A DNA stretch of 64,000 bases, taken from the NCBI GenBank assembly GCA_948567375.1, contig OX419760.1, positions 24,304,001 to 24,368,000 of the forward strand. The letters run 5' to 3'. The position numbers and the translations under genes were made by a program. Positions 9,660-21,500 of this stretch are shown one piece after another (positions within the stretch are counted from its first letter, which is position 1; the number at the start of each line of letters is the position of its first letter). The notes beneath the pieces were generated by a model that worked only from the letters and a program-made list of their open reading frames with translations, did not search any database and was not told the origin of the DNA. The stretch comes from Lunularia cruciata (taxonomy: Eukaryota > Streptophyta > Marchantiopsida > Lunulariales > Lunulariaceae).

Positions 9660-11480
9660 TTACCTGGGGTCCACTCGTTTAAAACCTAACATTGGAGATG
9701 TAGAAGCTCTAAATTTGTCCGGACAAGCTACAAGGATATCTAACGATGGATTATATGAAGTACTAAATTTATCAATTGGAGAAAATGTGGGAGGATGTAT
9801 AGCACCATGAGGATGGTTCCGACTATAAGGTAAAGCATCACTATCCACAACCAATATATCTCTAATGGATAAACCTGAAAATATAAATTTACTAAAGGTC
9901 TAACCATGAAACCTCTATACTCATCGATATATCCATTGGTTGGTCTGGGAGAAGCATGCCAAAAGTCTAGATCTAATGTGTACTCTTGCAGGCAAAAAGC
10001 ATTGATCTCACATAGATCACAATAGTGTCTCCACCTACTTCTTTGGACCACTAGTCCAAAAGTATAACCTTGAAGTGTGTGACACAATACTCCATGAAGT
10101 CCTTGATGTGAGGTTGTGGAATATACCATAAAGTACTACAAGATCCACATGAGCTCCATCCTCTCATTTGGGTATCATCACACTGCTTCAAGAATCTTGG
10201 TCAAGTAGGAACTCTTATGTCAGCCAAACAACTCAAATCAAGTACAATAATACTCTGCCTCAAATCAATATGAAAAAGAATGCATGGGATGACTGCTCTA
10301 GATGAGATCATCCTCTCCCTCAACTACGTGAGCCAATGTATCTCATCCTTCAAGGATGACCTCCTTGCTAGTGGCCATGAGACCTCATTTTCTATGCCTC
10401 TGAATCTAAGAGGAGTGACTGCAAGATCCTCTAAAGTGCAAGGTCTCCATGCCACAATATCCTCCCCTACATACAAATAAGGCTCTTCCTTTGGCACATT
10501 CATAAGAGCCAACCATGTTTTAGTGACACAAGTGGCTCTCACTCTCAAATCATCTCTAGGCTCTCCTCTCCAAAATGCATCTCCATGAGGAGCATCCCTA
10601 GGCTCACTAGGCTCTTCTCTCCTCTCCAATACTTTCCTAGTCTCACTAGGTTGATGCAAACCATGGTATTCCTTTGTCTAAGTTCCAACATCACTAGGGA
10701 GAAATCCCCAAGGTATCTTAACTTCTCTATCTCAAGCCACTCTATAACTTCCTCTTGAGCAACAGCATATACTTCCCTATGGGTGTCTAGCTGAGTCATT
10801 GTCTCTTGTAAAGTACTATGGGCCTTTTCCAATAAGTCCATTGTAATGGTGAACTCTATGAGGTAATAAATATCCTGAATTTGTAACCCCTCCCACATAA
10901 GCTCTCTATCTTGGACAAGTACATCCAACTCTACAAACCTCTCACCTCTAGATGTAATGAGGTTATCCAACTCAACAAGCCTCTCAACTCAAGCTCTCTA
11001 TGTATCCTCCCTCTTCCAAATAACACTAACTAACTCTATTAGTCTGCTATGAGTAATACCCTCCTCTGTACATTGGTGCATCTCTCTCTCTAAAAGTCTA
11101 GTCTCCCTCTCCATCAAAATATATTTCTCTAACCATAATTTCTCCCCCTCTCTATTAATCTACTCTCTTTGGACCTTACTATGAACTCGTCCTTTGCAAG
11201 TCTAGTCTCCCTCTCAATCAAAAGATGTTCCTCTAAAGGTATACTGCACCTCTCCACATTTGCCCTACACCCTCTACATCTACATGATAAGTCATATAGT
11301 CATCAGGTACTAGTGGTAGTAATGGTGGCTCAACCTCTCCTCTTCCCCCATGCTCTGGCCCATGGTGCTCAACATTTATGCTCCTCTCCTCATCATGTAC
11401 CTCCAATTGTTCCCATGTAACATGGGCTGTACAAAACTCCCTACAATCAAGCTCCTATGAATACACACTAGCAATAGAGG

Positions 11481-11542
<62 letters not shown>

Positions 11543-12078
11543 GATATTTAGGAACATATGACATCAGAAGTAGATATCAAAAATCAGAATCAGAATCGAG
11601 AACAGATGCATCTATACTCCCATACACTTTCTCTTAGGTGTATTCTCAAGTGTATCATCATTCACTCCACCCTCGTGGACATAAACCTCTTCATCTCCTC
11701 ATGTCATTCCAAGGTCATATACAAGTTAATCCTCACCCATTAATCCTCTCTCCATGTACAAGTGAGTAAGGATCTGGCATGCATGAGTAACATAAAACTA
11801 TCTACCATCTGTATGGTCAAGCTGCCTCCATCTACAACAAACTCTGCTTCAATAACAAGTGATATGAGCTCTGCCAAATTATAATCAAGTAGAGTAGATC
11901 TGGACATATTACTCTTCACTATAAGAATAAAATTCCCATGTACAACTCTATGAAGTTGAGAAGGAATGAGTAGTGAGCACAATAATTGGAAGAAAGGACA
12001 TAATGCAGGATATGCACACTGTCCAACTAGATATCTCTTTGTTATGTTATCTCTAATTGGAAACCAGTCTTCAACCAT
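9660..12078 (-). pseudogene. Decayed coding region of unknown function
   Basis: Not recognised. Several non-trivial readings follow one another on the minus strand: 12,078-11,740 (NLAELISLVIEAEFVVDGG), 10,970-10,545 (helical, Glu/Leu-rich: MDLLEKAHSTLQETMTQL), 10,659-10,324 (RRSSLKDEIHWL near its end, WRPCTLEDLA in the middle), and 10,129-9,740 (RSRWRHYCDLCEINAFCLQE, then DLDFWHASPRPTNGYIDEY). Composition is that of real protein rather than shadow ORFs, and frames change between blocks, as in a decayed gene. There is no RT, integrase or protease signature. It may be a gag-like or accessory protein of a retroelement, or a host gene relic. The (TA)n tract at 11,485-11,539 interrupts it. Confidence 0.35.
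11485..11539. repeat. (TA)n microsatellite
   Basis: About 27 uninterrupted TA units. A 62-codon minus-strand reading of alternating Ile and Tyr across it is an artefact. Confidence 0.98.
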
Positions 12079-12577
12079 AGTTTGTGGTACTATTTTCCTT
12101 CTTGGAGTGCTTTCTCAAAGGCAAAGATAAAGCTTCTCAAATCATATCCATGTCATCCATATCAGTACCAACTCTCTCTCTCACTCTTCCCACTATGGAT
12201 CTCTTGGTTCCATGTACTGACAAATTCCATGCACAAGGGCACCTGCATAATCATTACCAAACCATCAAATACCATACACCTATTTAGGCTGCTGCCACAA
12301 AAACCATGCTGGTTTCTTCCCCAGCTGCACAAATCTCTTGTGTGGTTTGTGCAGTGAGAGGTTGTGCAAACCTAAAGTGATCTGTGCAGCAGCAGGTTTG
12401 TGGTGCGGTTTGCGCTTGCGCTCAAGCAGAAAATTTGAAGAATACAAAATCTGCTCTGCCCTCAACCTGGACTTGGTTAACAATTCAACAAATCTTTCAT
12501 TACTCACATGAAGCTTAGGATTACCCCCAATGCTTCTTGAAACACTCTTGATGCTTCTCACACTAATCCAACATCTC

Positions 12578-12880
12578 CAACAAACATGCAACTTTGAAAT
12601 TGGTTTTGAAACACTTGTAATTCCCTTTTCCTTCCAAAGACACCCCTCTCCTCTCAAAACACTCTCCAACTTCTCCAAAAAATAGGCAACTGATTTTTCA
12701 TAACACTCTCCAACAAACATGCAACTTTGAAATTGGTTTTGAAACACTTGTAATTCCCTTTTCCTTCCAAAGACACCCCTCTCCTCTCAAAACACTCTCC
12801 AACGTCTCCAAAAAATAGGCAACTGATTTTTCATAACACTCTCCAACAAACATGCAACTTCAATTTGGTTTTGAAACACT
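12578..12880. repeat. 133-bp tandem repeat, about 2.3 copies
   Basis: CAACAAACATGCAACTT starts at 12,578, 12,711 and 12,844. The first two units are nearly identical over 133 bp (one change seen, CTTCTCC versus CGTCTCC); the third is cut short after about 40 bp and runs into the CCCCT tract. Confidence 0.9.
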
Positions 12881-12891
12881 TAAACACTTGT

Positions 12892-12940
12892 TCCCCTCCC
12901 CTCCCCTCCCCTCCCCTCCCCTCCCCTCCCCTCCCCTCCC
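12892..12940. repeat. (CCCCT)n microsatellite
   Basis: Nine to ten uninterrupted CCCCT units; on the minus strand this is a G-rich tract (AGGGG repeated) that could form a G-quadruplex. Confidence 0.95.
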
Positions 12941-13679
12941 AAAGGCACCCTCTCCTCCCAAACAGACAAGTTTGAACTTGTACTTTCTAAACCCTCCCAA
13001 ACACCTCTCTCTTCCCAAACAGGCAAACTTCTTGTAGTTCCTAAACCCTCCCAAAATTGTGCCTGTTCAAATTCTTCCTTGTTGGCCTTTCACCCATCAA
13101 CATCTGGAAACTCTCTCAAACATTATCCTAACTCCCAAAATCTGTCCCTTAGACTATCACAAAAAACTAATATAATCCATTTATTTTATCCTTCTTTCAT
13201 CACTTCTCTTCTTCTAAGAATTTTTGATAAATTATATTCTAAGAAAAAGCTTCACCTTAAACCCATTTGAAGGAAACTTTTCAAAAACCTTCTTTGATTT
13301 GAATTTTTCCAAAAACCCTCTTCAAATTGAAGTTTTTCCATGAGATGAGATGTCTCAGTTTGAGTTTTTCCATGAGATGTTTTGGTTTGAGGTCTCTTTA
13401 CAAAATTATCTTCATATTCAAATATATTTTCCAGCATAAATTTATTGATCTTGTTCATATACAAACTCCTTTTGAAAATTCCACTTCCATTGTCTTTATA
13501 GCATAAACTTCATAACATTTTCATTGCCTTCTGAGCTTATATGCTAAACAAGTTTGCAATGTGTAACTTCTAGTCTGCTCCCAATTTTCTCCATGGTACT
13601 CTACTTCTTGATCTGAAATTTTTTCTGTTTCTTCAACAATCTCTATATCTTCTTCTACCCAACTATCAGTTTGGCTTCA

Positions 13680-14640
13680 AATTCTACCCAAGTAATTCTA
13701 CCCAAATATAGTTTCACATTATGTGAAATAATACATACAGTCACCTATTTTAACATCACTGCATTTCTACTAGGGTCATTGAGTTGAACACTTAATTCTT
13801 TCAAAGAATACCATATTGCTTTCAACACCCCAATACAATGCTCATTTAGGACTCTAGCTTTTGCAAAAAGTTTGTTTAAATCTTGTGTTTCTTGAGAGTG
13901 GGCTTGTTTGAAGGAGGGGACCCAATGACTCATTGGGACATAACCCAAATCTCCTAAAACAAACTTGCTTGTTTAACAAACTGACTCTCCTCTTGTGTTG
14001 AACTCACCCCAAATAGGAGATTATACAAGCCATGGCAAGATCCAATCATAATTGGTAATAATAGACAATAAATAGTATGTTATTGCAAGAGGTTCACCTA
14101 ACGCATATCATTTGGACAAAGCAATATTCTTCACTCAAACAAACAAAGCAATATTCTTACGTCTAACCAAATGAATAATCCTTCTTCAATCATCGCTGAC
14201 CATTGAAAGAGAAGTACTTTTTCTAATAAAATAAATTTCCCCATCAATACTTGGTTTTTGAGCTATACAAAAGAGCACACCATCCACTAAACCCACGAAC
14301 CCAGGAAAACCCTTCTCTATGAACACAGAGGATATTCCAATTCTTTCCTCTGGGCCGGGCCATTTCACTTCTTTAATACTAATTATTGCTGTCATAACTT
14401 GAGTAAATTTCACAGTAGATCTTACACTAATCCTCCATATATTCAAACCTCTACCAAAACTTGCTCCATTACCGTGATGCCCCAACCTATCAAGAGCTAG
14501 TGCAACTTGTATCCAAACTGGCCTTTGGTCTTTTCGCGACGCATTTCTGAAAACAGAATGATCTTTGATTGAATCAACCAAGGCATTGAAGGAAACAATG
14601 TCCATTCTGGTTAGTTGTCTAAAGGCATTTTAATACAAAT
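13680..14640 (-). pseudogene. PIF/Harbinger-type DDE transposase, broken
   Basis: Encodes a HARBI1-like cut-and-paste transposase. The N-terminal half (14,640-14,186) reads QLTRMDIVSFNALVD, then RPVWIQVALALDRLGHHGNG, TQVMTAIISI, VKWPGPEERIGI, and GFPGFVGLVDGVLF, which holds the first catalytic Asp of the family's GxVDGT-type motif; IDGEIYFIRKSTSLSM follows as in the family. The middle, where the second Asp (usually in an HDS context) should be, is decayed and partly missing. The C-terminal block (13,948-13,745) reads GDLGYVPMSHWVP, then LFAKARVLNEHCIGVLKAIW, matching the ARxxxEHxIGxLKxRF segment with the catalytic Glu. Terminal inverted repeats and the partner Myb-like protein are not visible. 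Stops between the halves make it inactive. Confidence 0.75.
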
Positions 14641-15569
14641 TCAGTACTAAGGCATTGAATCCTTTCTTGCAAATACCGTGCTGCGGCAGCAAAGTTCTAC
14701 CACCTTGTTAGCAAATGCAAAGGCTGATACTCACGGTTGCTCCACTCCTCCATGTTGCTCCACCCGGCATTCCACACCCCTATGCTATTATCCGCCCAAT
14801 CACTCTCTATTTCATCGTTCAAAATGAATCTCATATATTTTGCTATTTATTTTAGAAGCAAAATGCGGGGGCTGGTGCATGGCATTGCAAACCTTTCACA
14901 CTATTGGGTGCAACCCTTCACTCGCTAGTTGATAAGTGCTCCAACTCAATTCTTTTGTATGGTAGTGTAATGAAATCCGTCTCTACCAAAATTTAGAAGT
15001 GTGCTACTAATCTCAGCAAATGTGCTACTTAGAGGGAAAGACGGAAAGTTGCTACTCAAAACTTCATTGTTCTAGAGAGGAAATCTAGATACAATACTCT
15101 TGGTGGCAAATACTATCACACTCTCGGTGGTGGCAAGTACTTTCACTGCTAGCTCTACTGCTTAACTCCATCTCTCACAGCAAATTCACGGGGTTTGAAA
15201 TTTGAATGAGTTGAAATTGTAAATCTCGTCATTAGTCTCATCATTAGTGTGCATTAAAGTGTTACGGGATACTCCATTCCCGTTAATATTTCCGGGTAAT
15301 GTACCCATAAACTTTCACCAAATTTTCATTTTGTACCTGTAAATATTGTACGGGTTACTAATATAAACATTTACAGATCTCTGTGGAACCTCCAAAAGGT
15401 TAAATCTGAAACCCCTAATATTCTGTGCGTGTAACAGTCGTACCAGCAACAGCTACTCTTGGTTGGTTTGTGGCTACGGGTTCTACAGGTTGGGAGCTAG
15501 ATCCACGGGAGCTGGAGTTATGTGCAGCAACTGGTTCAGGCCTGCTCGAATCATTAGGTATGTCACCAT
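14641..15569. other. Intergenic, 3' side of the ankyrin gene
   Basis: No coding signal. It includes the likely 3' untranslated region of the minus-strand ankyrin gene, just below 15,570, and AT-rich sequence shared with the Harbinger remnant to the left. Two GTTACGGG/GTACGGGTTAC-like words occur at 15,260-15,360. Confidence 0.4.
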
Positions 15570-18521
15570 TTATCGTGGATCCTCGTTTCCAAGATGGAAG
15601 ATGTTAAAATATTTAATCGTAAAATCGAGCTCGAGTGGGGGCATTTTCAAAAGATATATGATCTTCGTAGTAGTATGTCCTCTCATGATGACTTCTGCTC
15701 TACACTTGAAGATAGATCTCGGCCTTGAAGATAGATCAGGATGATCTTTTTCGTAGTAAGGGTGTTCATCTGAGTGGTACTTGTCCATAAGCAAGGTATG
15801 TGACATTTCATCCTTGGCCGTTCCAACTTCTTCTAGAAATTTGAAATCGATATTACGTGTCTCCGTCTCAGAGCGTACGTCGTCAAGTGCAAAACCTGAT
15901 TGCCAAGCACTTGTTTCTGTAGATGGCGATTGTTGGAGTAGGGACTCTTTGACTCTCCTTCGCCAACTCCGTTGGCAAGCTGCAACTCTTGAAAGAGCGA
16001 ACTCTATTTGGACTTTAAACTGCCTCCAGTTGATGAAACATGTAAATATGAGTACAGGACTGGAGAGCAACGCGCAGACAAAGTACTTCAGAGAAGCATG
16101 CATCTCCGATGTATGGGGTACAGCGGCAAGGAAAGCTGCTACAAAAGCACATGAAACAAAAACTAGCGATGCTTGGAAGAAGATGCTGATTAAGGGGACC
16201 TGCACATTAGCCTTCCTAATATCATCCTTGAGGTGCATCCGTTCATGCCTTCTAACATTCCGAGCACTCACGAGAATCGTCACAATGCTCATGGTGAATG
16301 CAAGGCAATCGAAGATCCAAAATAGAGAAATATTTTCTCCAAAAGCCGCATACTCGGAGTCTGCATGGACAACATCTGCATCTCTCCCTGATGGCCCTGA
16401 TGCTGGTGCTCCGCTGACTGAGGATACCATCCATGATAGTGGCGGTTGGACGGACGCAGCAAAGGTCACACTAGCAACCAAAGATGCTCCAACCAGTATG
16501 GCATTCGTCGAATCCACAAAAGCTTGCCTTTCCTTGTATAAATTGTCAATGTCCCCGCTGACGTCGTTACGCCTCATCAGCATATCCCTCATCATATCAC
16601 CGTGAGTTTGGTGTTTCTTCTCAATTGCTATGTGAAGGGGGGTCTTCCCGCCGACGTCTACCCTTGTAGCGTTAATTGCAGTCTGCTTTAAGAGCAATCT
16701 CACCAACTCCTTCGCTTCACAGCGCACAGCCCAGTGGAGAGGGGTCCAGGAACAACAGTCGCGGTGGTTGATGCACTCGTTTCCCGGGTGAAGGAGCTTG
16801 GAATATTTTATAAGAGTGGTGGCAATTTCACAAACCTCTCTATCTTCATGAACGACACTATGCATCTCAAAATCCTGTCTGACCGAATAAGGACAGAGCT
16901 CGTCTCGAGGAATCTTAAAAATCCACAACAAAGAGGCAACGTGCAAGGGTGTCATGTAGAACATGTCCGGTGCTCGGAGATTCACTATGCGACCGGCGAT
17001 TCGCTTAGCTTGCTCTTTGCTAAGCGGTGCCATCGCCTTATCGCAATCGGTGGTTACCTTGTCTTTTGCTTTCCTTCTGTTTGGAGCTTGTGCATGGATG
17101 TCGATAAGCACCTGGACAACCTCCGGTTTGCAATTCCAAACAGCAAGATGTAGTGGAGTATATCCAGACAAATCCATGAAGTTGAACTTATCCGGAGTGC
17201 TTTCGCTTGATAAGAGAACGTTGTATGCGTCAAGTAGAAGTTTCACAACTTGTACGTGCCCTGCACTAGAACCAAGATGCAAGGCTGTCCATCCTTCTGT
17301 AGTTTTCTCTTTTAAAAGACTGAAGGTATCCACACGTTCTGGCAGGAGCAATTCTAAAATCTGTGTGTCCGCTCTGAGTGCAGCTACATGGAGAATCGTA
17401 AATTTACTTGATCTGAACCAGTTCATTGCAAACCACATTTCATCAGAATCACGAGCTTTATGCACTTCAAATCCCACACCCTCATTCACAGAATCTAATG
17501 ACACTAGGAGCTTCCTCCCTTCCTCAATCTTTAACCCGAGCTCACCAGCATCCGGTTCAGTAAGTTTCACCACTCTCTTAACGAGTGCCAGTGCCCTCTC
17601 GTTCCTGCAGCTGGCACCATCTGAGACGTCAACTGTAGCAGCGGCTAAGCGTATACCAATGCGTAAGACGGCGTACAGCTCGTCTTCAACCTCAAGCTCA
17701 GTAAACTCTGTATTTCTAACAAGTTGGGATGTTATAATTATGGCCTGCTGGGATGAAGCGCTCGAAGCAGAATCAATGGACATTAACTGGGCAAACCTAT
17801 AGAGCCCACGTAAGACCTTTTCTATGCGTGTAAACGTCTCCCCCGGCTTATGGTTGATGCACATTTGCCAGATCTGGTCATAGTCTAGCTCTTCGGCAGA
17901 ACTATTGTTCTCGGACTCTCCTTGAGCTCCGGTCTGTGTTGCCGCTTCAGCCTGTATTTCTGGACTCCCTGTAGAAGGTAGATAATGTAGCAATCACCAC
18001 AATAACTTTAAGAAACGGTACCTCATGGAAGAAGCATCGTACAACGCTCTTCAGTGCAGAACCTAGGCAAAACTCTTCAACGATTGATCTGAGCCCCACC
18101 GATTCCGGTCAAGCAGGAAATTTTTTTAAATATAAGATTTGTCTACGCAAATCCATGGGAGTTCTGGACCACCATCTACACGTCTGTGAGAGTTGGTTGT
18201 TTATTAATGCCATAGTCGTTATTCTTTCACCAAAATGCAATCATCACTATTTATCAAAAGATTTAGAAACAAAAGGACGCTGTATAGAAAACGCATGCAT
18301 TGTTAGTGAGTATTACGTGGCATGAGCATGAAAACGCTAGATATCAAGCGTATGGTTGCAGTATACTGCGGTGTATCAGATTGCAACTGAGGTACATTCA
18401 TGTTTTGCCCGCACTACAGCCAGAGAGCTTATGGTAACTTACCCTGATTAAGTTGCTCCTCCGTCGCTGGGTCCTGACTGTTTGCATCTCGGCCAGGGTC
18501 TTCTCCTGTCGAATTTGGCAT
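15570..18521 (-). CDS. Ankyrin-repeat protein with PGG-type membrane domain (two exons)
   Basis: Joins exon 1 (18,443-18,521, 26 codons plus one base) to exon 2 (15,570-17,968): about 824 residues. Exon 1 starts MPNSTGEDPGRD and ends at a GTAAGTT donor; exon 2 follows a TTCTACAG acceptor, and the joined frame is open. An N-terminal helical region (about 30-200) matches nothing I recognise. Ankyrin repeats follow: TILHVAALRADTQILELLL, GWTALHLGSSAGHVQVVKLL, GYTPLHLAVWNCKPEVVQVL, MTPLHVASLL, SWTPLHWAVRCEAKELVRLL and GKTPLHIAIEKK, spread over about 225-500. A PGG-like segment (ERQAFVDSTNAILVGASLVASVTF) leads into four hydrophobic segments (about 530-690) and a polar tail. The family is plasma-membrane or endomembrane signalling protein, often linked to stress or defence; the role here is unknown. 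The start was chosen because exon 1 gives a better N-terminus than the in-frame intronic Met at 17,993. No stops or frameshifts: probably functional. Confidence 0.88.
17969..18442 (-). other. Intron 1 of the ankyrin-PGG gene
   Basis: 474 bp, with 5' donor CAGG|GTAAGTT and 3' acceptor CTTCTACAG|GGAG. It is phase 1: one base of a Gly codon lies in exon 1 and two in exon 2. Both sites match the plant consensus. Confidence 0.8.
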
Positions 18522-21500
18522 GTCTCCTCTAGATCTACCTCACTCAGTCTGAGCTTCTCGCAACTGATGTATGTTTGAGCGAACGCACTTCAAGTCCCCG
18601 CGACACCAAATGACCTCGAATTGACACTTGACAGTCAATATCGTTTGCTTTTGCGGGTTATATCCGCGTGTGTCAACTCATTTCACCAGCACATACCTAA
18701 AACTACAGCTCCTCGAGTATTTCCAGCAAATATGACGCCGGTTGTGGGAGGGACTCACCAGGCGAGCACACTCTTACCCACACTATCTTGTTCAAGTAAG
18801 CTGTTCGACAAATGTGCTTGGATTGCGCAGACGCTGAACCCAGACTAATGAAGCAATGCTAGCACCGTCCCGCACATTTGATAAAGAGCCGCACTTCATG
18901 CCTGAGACACCTACTGAAGTGTAGTGCATGAACTGTCAAAGACACTGACATGGCCCTTGTACTGAGAAGGGACCCAATGGTTCGGCCAGTGCAATTCTGA
19001 TTGACATGTAGAGTCTACTCCTTATGTATCCACGCGCCGCTCTGGAATTTCCTCTACGTCCTGCTTTCTCATCTTGTGTTCCACCCTTGGCATAGCATGT
19101 ACAGTATTAGTGCATGATGGTTAGAATCAGAGGAGTTTGCTCGCAGATCATGTTCAGACAGGAATCATGTAGGTACTGTACGTGATTGATAGATGACTCA
19201 TATGTAGAAAGGTAAACCCACTGTTTCCAGCACATCAACAACTTGCTGGCCGGATGCACCACCTTGACGAACAATCTCTCGACATTTGTCTCTTATGTTC
19301 ATGATAATATTATTTTTTTAATCTATATAATTCAGGAACCGGTTTCTAATCCGGCCCCATGAGGGCCGGGTTAGAATTTTATTTCTTTTTTGAGGGGGTT
19401 GTATATAATTTCCATCGACATAACCTTAAGGGGTATATCTTGCCGTCAGCCTTAAGAGGAGAGAGAAGCCTGGGCCTTGCAAATTCTTGACTACATGCTT
19501 GACTACATTATAGTAACTGGTTGACCAATTAGTAAGTAATTGTACTCCTGGGGCTGGATTCTTAAGGGATATACTCAGCAAGCCTCTTCAGCAGCAGTCA
19601 TTCTAATCATGTGATTGCCACTAGATGCAAACACGTGGCTTGCAAAATTTAACTAGTCATGAATTCAGTTCATGGCAGCATATACGTCTACAAGAAGAAT
19701 TTGCAACATGTTTTTATCGATGGCAGCCGCCAGACGCTGCAGCTACTGTGAGATATAATAGCTATCTCCTACTAAATTATTCCGGCCGACTAATACTAAA
19801 GTTTATTGACTGTCAGCATTGTAGGTTTGCCACATTATACTCAGGTTGTGGAATGAACACTGAACTGGATCTCTGTCTTTACTGGTATGCTTTAACTATT
19901 CTCTTACACTGGAACAGAACTAGGATGACCTTTTTGACCTTGCTGACAATCGAGCATGACTCTTCAACATAAATTTAGAAAACGCTTCCTCTTGATACAA
20001 AAGCTGTGTTTCTGCTTCTATGACATTGTATGGTGAAAGCACACCCATACATCATCTGAGAAGATCTGTATATGTAATTTGTTTAACAGCGTAGAGCCGG
20101 TAATTCACCGGAAATTAATCATCAAATCAGAATCAGTTAATTACTCCTCTAGATCTGTTACCAAACTGGCAAACATAGACACCTTGGGAATCTTGTCATC
20201 GAGAGTGATTCATAAACCTAGATCTCCTTGAAGCAGAATTATGTAGAGAAACCAATCTTTGAAATCGTGAACTCGGTCGAAACGGGAGTTAAGTATAAGG
20301 ACTTTGAAACTATTATGGACGAATTCAGAAAATCAACTCAAAGAACACTACTTAATAAGGGACATTAGGACGGTCGTAGTGGCATATCATATCGCTCAGA
20401 GATATCGAGAATTATCTAAGAAACATCGCCCAAGCTTCATTTTCAACAGTTTACTTCTGTGATACTGCATTTCCCTCCTATGAATTTTGTAGATCTCTAG
20501 ACCAAAGTAATCTTGTTTATCACTAGTACTTAATACTTATTTCATGCGCTAAGTCATCTGCAAGTACAATTTCAGAGCATTTCTCATTTGACCTAAGTAT
20601 CGACCACCATCCCAACCCAACAGTTCAAACAATCTTGCATTGGAAATTGGAACTCAGGCGTACTCATTACCATAATTACGAGTTCCACTCATGGGCAGAC
20701 CCTGTCAAGCTTATCTCGCGGTTGTTTGACTTTGGAGGTACCCCGCGTGCTTTGATCATGCATTTTATCGCTGCACCTACAGGGCTCGATGATGTACGAT
20801 GGGTCCTAAATTTACCTGTCTGCTCTCGGGGGATCTCAAATAATCCATCGTCTCTTGCTTGTCTTTCGGGTTATCTTCATAGCTCATGCCAGATCTGGAG
20901 ATTTCTTACCCCATGCGTCTTCTCGGCATCTTTGTATTATTTGAACAGAAGACACCACTTTACTGCACAACATGGCATCCCCTTCTTTTCTACTCAAGAA
21001 GAGACCTCCTACTAAACACACTAGCAGTGACGCAGGTGCTCGTCTGGAAGTCCCATGTTTTCCTTCTTCTCCTTGTTCGAACTTCAGAACCTTCTTTGAG
21101 TTTTCTCTCCGAGCTCTACAGCTGCTTGATTCGAGTGTATTTAATTGAGGAGCTAAGTATATATTAGATTCAAACCGCTAAGTTTCAACATCGTTTTACA
21201 GCATTCGACAAAGTCATTTACTTAAATTTAAACCTTAAAGAATTCTTCACCCTACGTATACCATACTGCACGCCGTGCTCAAGCTCAAGGTTTATGGAAG
21301 ACTAGATTCAGATGCGATACTACAGGATAGTTTACTTAGATCAGCATTGCTTGCTCACCGTGCCCGATCGAGCTACAACTGTCGTAGAATAGTGGAGTGT
21401 ACAGATTCACAGATTCCTAGATCTACACCTACTGTACTAAACCCAAGCACACCACAGTATACATTCCGGAAAGGTCTGACCCTACGATATTGATGTTCAG

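Larger units (their letters stand above)
12079..13679. other. No gene; tandem repeats and pyrimidine-rich tract
   Basis: Contains a second TGCACAAACC-type motif cluster (12,320-12,420), a 133-bp tandem repeat (12,578-12,880) and a (CCCCT)n tract (12,892-12,940). The 155-codon reading across 12,280-12,747 is carried by the repeat. The remainder to 13,679 is AT-rich with no coding signal. Confidence 0.5.

Noticed and set aside
11376-11564. Ile/Tyr alternating reading (and similarly 23,557-23,871)
   Set aside because: Produced by (TA)n microsatellites.
12280-12747. 155-codon minus-strand reading
   Set aside because: Runs through the 133-bp tandem repeat, and its text repeats itself (FQNQFQSCMF and SKPISKLHVC).
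12578-12880. Possible CRISPR-like repeat array
   Set aside because: Contiguous 133-bp units without spacers in a plant genome: a simple tandem repeat.
16963-17802. Plus-strand open frames of 279 and 274 codons (also 15,781-16,605)
   Set aside because: They are antisense shadows of the ankyrin-PGG exon; their text is Ser/Thr/Leu-rich without domains, and the minus-strand frame explains the openness.
20635-21015. 126-codon plus-strand reading in the ankyrin upstream region
   Set aside because: No domain, no splice context and no relation to neighbours; such length is possible by chance in the balanced composition here.
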